DNA of 64,000 nt, taken from positions 1 through 64,000 of the forward strand of contig SVGA01000003.1 in the NCBI GenBank assembly GCA_015056575.1, written 5' to 3'. Both the position numbers and the translations under genes were made by a program. Shown here in pieces: positions 62,001 through 64,000 of the stretch; the stretch's first letter is position 1, and every line of letters begins with the position of its first letter. This stretch comes from Butyrivibrio sp. Its GTDB lineage: Bacteria > Bacillota > Clostridia > Lachnospirales > Lachnospiraceae. Below the pieces are notes generated by a model. That model was not told the origin of the DNA. It was given only the letters and a program-made list of their open reading frames with translations, and searched no databases.

Positions 62001-64000
62001 GTCTTAAGAGCTTCATTTGCTTTTCCAAGCTCTTCTTTTGCAGTATTAACTTTTCTTTCAGCCTCCTGGAGCTCTCTTTCTGCTTCAGTCTTAGCACCGG
62101 ACTTGGTTCTAACAAGACTCTCAGCGGCATCGAGCCGGCTCTTTGCATCTTTTGCTGCCTGTGAAAGAGGACCGTATGCTTTTACAGCTTCATCATAATC
62201 ATTCTTAGCATCATCCCTTGCCTTTTCAGCGGCTTTAGCTTCTGCATCAGCCTTTTCCCACTCTGAATACTTTGTATTCTTAATTCGATCAAGTCTTTCA
62301 AATTCATCCTTGGCAGCATTGTAATTGCTCAAAGCTGTATTTTTCCTGATAACTGCATCATCATATTGCTTCTGAGCATCACTAAGTGCAGACTCTGCTA
62401 TTGCCTGATTCTCCTTGGCAGTCTTAAGATTCTGCTCTGCTCCGTCAAGAGTATTTCCAAGATTTCTTACTGCGCTGGCTGCGCCGGCAAGGTTATTATA
62501 AGCAGTTGCCTTATCTTTCTCTGCTTCTGTTACAGCAGCTGCTGCATCATCCGCCTTCTTCTTGGCATCAATAACAGCCTGATCTGCGATTTCCTTAGCA
62601 CCATTGGCAGCGTTAAGAGCATCCTCTGCTTCTTTGTGCTCTCTTGTCTCTCTCTCAAGATCCTTCCTGGCACTTTCCATAGCTTTCTTAGCTGTATCAA
62701 CAGCTTTGTCAGCAGCATCAAGGGCCTTCTTAGCATCTTCAGCTGCCTTTGATTTCTTTCCGTATTTTGCTACGGCATCATCATAGGTTTTCTTCTTGGC
62801 AGCCAGGTCTCTTGCTGCACTTACATATGCAGATTCCTTCTTCAATGAATCGCTGTAGGCAGCATCATATTCCTTATCAGCCTTGCCCAGCTCATCAACT
62901 GCTGTATTATATGCTTTTACCTTATCATTATAGTTATCTACAGCATCATCGTAATCGTCCTGGGCTTCTGATACCCAAGCCTTGGCCTTGTCAACATTAG
63001 CCTGTGCGTCATCGTAAAACTTTTTAGCTATGTCAACAGCTTCGCCCAAGTCTGCAGCATCTTCCTGAGCATTCTTAAGGTTCTTTTTAGCTGTTTCAAG
63101 ATCCTTCTGTGCTTTCTCGGAAGCTTTATTTGCAGCTTCAAGGTCGCTGATAGCCTTTGTATTTTTCTGCCTTGCAGTATCAAGAGCAGCATCTGCTGCT
63201 TCCTTTGCTGCAAGAGCTTCATCATAAGCAGCTTTTGCTGCATCTACGGCATCCTTAACATCACCGGTATAACCTTCGGAATCCTTTGTAAGGCCATACT
63301 CATTTAATATTGCAGTAAGCTTAGCCTCTGCTTCAGCAACCTTTGCACTGGCTATCTTATAAGCATCTCTTGCATTCTCAAGAGCATTGTAAGCAGCATC
63401 TGAATCTGCCTTTGCACTCTTAACTGCCTCATCGGCAGCTTCTTTCTGAAGCCTGGCATCCTCAGCATCCTTATTAGCCTGATCAACAAGCTCCTTGGCC
63501 TCTTCTTTAGCCTTGTTTGCAGCCGCATAAGAATTGTAGGTCTTACCTGCAATATCCTCAACGTCGGCTTCTGCTATCTCTGCATCATCAGCCAGCTCGC
63601 CTGCCTTATCTGCAGCTTTTGCAGCGTCTTCTGCCTGAGCCTTAGCTGCATCAGCATAAATCTCAGCCATTTCTACGGCAGCATCGCTTACTGCATCTTC
63701 GTAATCCTCTACAGCATCGGTTGCCTGTCTATTTAAATTATCAAGTTCCTTAACTGTGCCACCAATCTTGTCAATGGCATCTGAGGAATCCTGTAAGTGT
63801 TCGTTAATTGAATTTGTTGCATCCTGTGATGCTTCTTCTGTTGTATCTTCTGTCTGTGCTGTCTCCTCTACGGGAGCCTCTGCCTGTGTTATCTCCTCTG
63901 CGGGAGTCTCTGTCTGTGATGTTTCCTCTGCGGGAGTCTCTGTCTCTTTTCCCACACTGATAGCTGCCTCAACAGCTTCCTTAGCCTCAGCTACTTCTGC
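59066..64000 (-). CDS. Giant coiled-coil surface protein (partial, 5' end beyond window)
   Basis: At least 1644 residues; the frame is open to the right edge, and a GTG at 63955 is internal, not a start. The visible part begins in an Ala/Glu-rich helix and a Thr/Pro/Glu region (EETSQTETPAEE type), then about 700 residues of Ala/Lys/Asp/Glu-rich coiled coil. A Tyr/Trp-rich globular insertion follows (about 63995-based residues 785-990, DNA 61650-61030), then another 600 residues of coiled coil. The end has a membrane segment (GFSWWWLIILAIITGVSVEE) and a basic tail without LPXTG. It is probably a membrane-anchored rod projecting through the wall. Confidence 0.85.
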   Translation of the reverse strand, partial: AEVAEAKEAVEAAISVGKETETPAEETSQTETPAEEITQAEAPVEETAQTEDTTEEASQDATNSINEHLQDSSDAIDKIGGTVKELDNLNRQATDAVEDYEDAVSDAAVEMAEIYADAAKAQAEDAAKAADKAGELADDAEIAEADVEDIAGKTYNSYAAANKAKEEAKELVDQANKDAEDARLQKEAADEAVKSAKADSDAAYNALENARDAYKIASAKVAEAEAKLTAILNEYGLTKDSEGYTGDVKDAVDAAKAAYDEALAAKEAADAALDTARQKNTKAISDLEAANKASEKAQKDLETAKKNLKNAQEDAADLGEAVDIAKKFYDDAQANVDKAKAWVSEAQDDYDDAVDNYNDKVKAYNTAVDELGKADKEYDAAYSDSLKKESAYVSAARDLAAKKKTYDDAVAKYGKKSKAAEDAKKALDAADKAVDTAKKAMESARKDLERETREHKEAEDALNAANGAKEIADQAVIDAKKKADDAAAAVTEAEKDKATAYNNLAGAASAVRNLGNTLDGAEQNLKTAKENQAIAESALSDAQKQYDDAVIRKNTALSNYNAAKDEFERLDRIKNTKYSEWEKADAEAKAAEKARDDAKNDYDEAVKAYGPLSQAAKDAKSRLDAAESLVRTKSGAKTEAERELQEAERKVNTAKEELGKANEALKTANENVNTEKGNVDTAQAAYERAQNIALIRQHEQEEIDIYRVYNGKEDDESKAKIKAADDQLAIDLITFKLMEDGVKKANIVSTEVKGNIIYVTTKDDNGNETLTKYNYTLETRPNYGGLQTSYHWLVVNEVKNSEMVQETGYNNVPCLRGEDDEVADVNKDNLKSYGEYYGKFYWYSTKMETVKKTVEVWPEQRTVYKDDAGNVIESNKLKGNHITGYYYEVGSGWNKKRVYVSKTSETLYYFYTNENKKVYVDKDDVTVVDHWFSSDEYYYSYPEEQEVVDNWYYESTKQETYSYTVEKVTDSEQFYREITFNSSTFNNNVRAAEQKKNEAEGELAKAQRIAGEKQAIVNQKVGAVSEAEGRQQEAEGKLDTAEEELSAAERAKGERENEFNEADRVAKAAEKTKNDNYTKWQNAIDTYGRESKEATEAKKLYDAAADVAGKAKQERDRLEGLYNQEDENVKGKLTALNYAKDAKDRADKAVRDAENAVSEAKKDLEAAKETQKALQEIYDKAVQTVNDKKAEAYDENQAYIGALVEQGRKNQKVIDAEKDLREADKELKAAEGNVSRKESEYNNKVEIQEGKQTAYNNAQGAKDDAEKELERAKKAYEDAKKKKGTKWDELMNAYDRLDKAERNYNRKVNDWKEALSDLSKAVGEVAAAKGELELAKSVRDGWERDAAAKKAVLDLANYFKGIADSNVKDAEKKLEGAQDKVNAAGSDVSDKQQAAVDAADALIAADEAQQAASEKFEAVKAAYQKVCEMAEALKNLKTQQGVSAEAIDALQIAYNNAQARYDDAVDAATEAKENYERAQAAADEAVDIFNNGRSFRVVIPSYEDQASNEDTDDTGAAVVTPTAIGDVASTDDAQVLGAVRSGRSGRSGLGKSAVTTDGAGTEEAVTSEVTEDETKKPVDENKEIVTIADEDTAKADTIPEEAKKGFSWWWLIILAIITGVSVEEIYRRRNAKEKAENSANTDNK

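Noticed and set aside
63955..63957. Start of the coiled-coil gene at 63955
   Set aside because: The codon is GTG in the middle of an uninterrupted frame that continues to base 64000 with the same Ala/Glu-rich composition, and there is no ribosome site.

Overview
The window looks like chromosome of a Gram-positive anaerobe of the Lachnospiraceae, probably Butyrivibrio or a close relative. This is inferred from the look of the proteins, the moderate GC content, the strong AGGAGG-type ribosome sites, the EFR1-type flavodoxin-ferredoxin, the Clostridia-style type IV pilus operon (fused PilMN, no secretin) and the abundance of large GLUG and coiled-coil surface proteins. I found no rRNA, tRNA, CRISPR array, insertion sequence or phage gene. 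Nearly every gene is on the minus strand; the clearest exception is a 54-residue peptide gene on the plus strand at 39903-40067.

Layout. 1-1649 has no credible gene and holds three different repeat tracts, the main one being sixteen 64-bp units that each contain an inverted repeat. 1650-9180 carries a nuclease-like protein, an EFR1 ferredoxin with an AraC regulator, ilvE, an AI-2E-type transporter, an Mrp ATPase and a family 2 glycosyltransferase. 9294-29454 is one large type IV pilus locus: pilA, pilB, pilT, pilC, pilD, pilMN, pilO, a 675-aa surface protein, a 2738-aa protein with a prepilin signal ('megapilin') and three smaller pseudopilins. 29811-33446 is accessory: a hipBA-type toxin-antitoxin module lying between two copies of the same Rpn-like 3' end, then a leucine-rich-repeat-variant protein.

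33569-44748 holds branched-chain amino acid biosynthesis (leuD, leuC, ilvC, two acetolactate synthase small subunits, ilvB) with a YfhO membrane protein and a short MetH. A plus-strand gene for a double-glycine leader peptide, with its own promoter, ribosome site and terminator, sits between the two small-subunit genes. 44726-52260 is the F-type ATP synthase operon (atpB-E-F-A-G-D-C) followed by a lipoprotein and an acyltransferase. There is no atpH; instead the alpha subunit has an N-terminal extension that resembles the C-terminal domain of delta. 52357-58822 encodes an RND/MMPL transporter coupled to a GLUG-repeat membrane protein, behind a promoter with a perfect palindrome in its spacer. 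59066-64000 is the 3' part of a giant coiled-coil surface protein that runs off the right edge.

How they fit: ilvB/ilvN, ilvC, ilvE and leuCD cover most of the valine/leucine/isoleucine pathway. The pil genes supply a complete inner-membrane pilus machine with both extension (PilB) and retraction (PilT) ATPases. The giant pilin, the GLUG proteins and the coiled-coil protein suggest a cell surface rich in large adhesive structures. The most novel-looking items are the hairpin repeat array, the orphan GG-leader peptide, the megapilin and the delta-alpha ATP synthase fusion.
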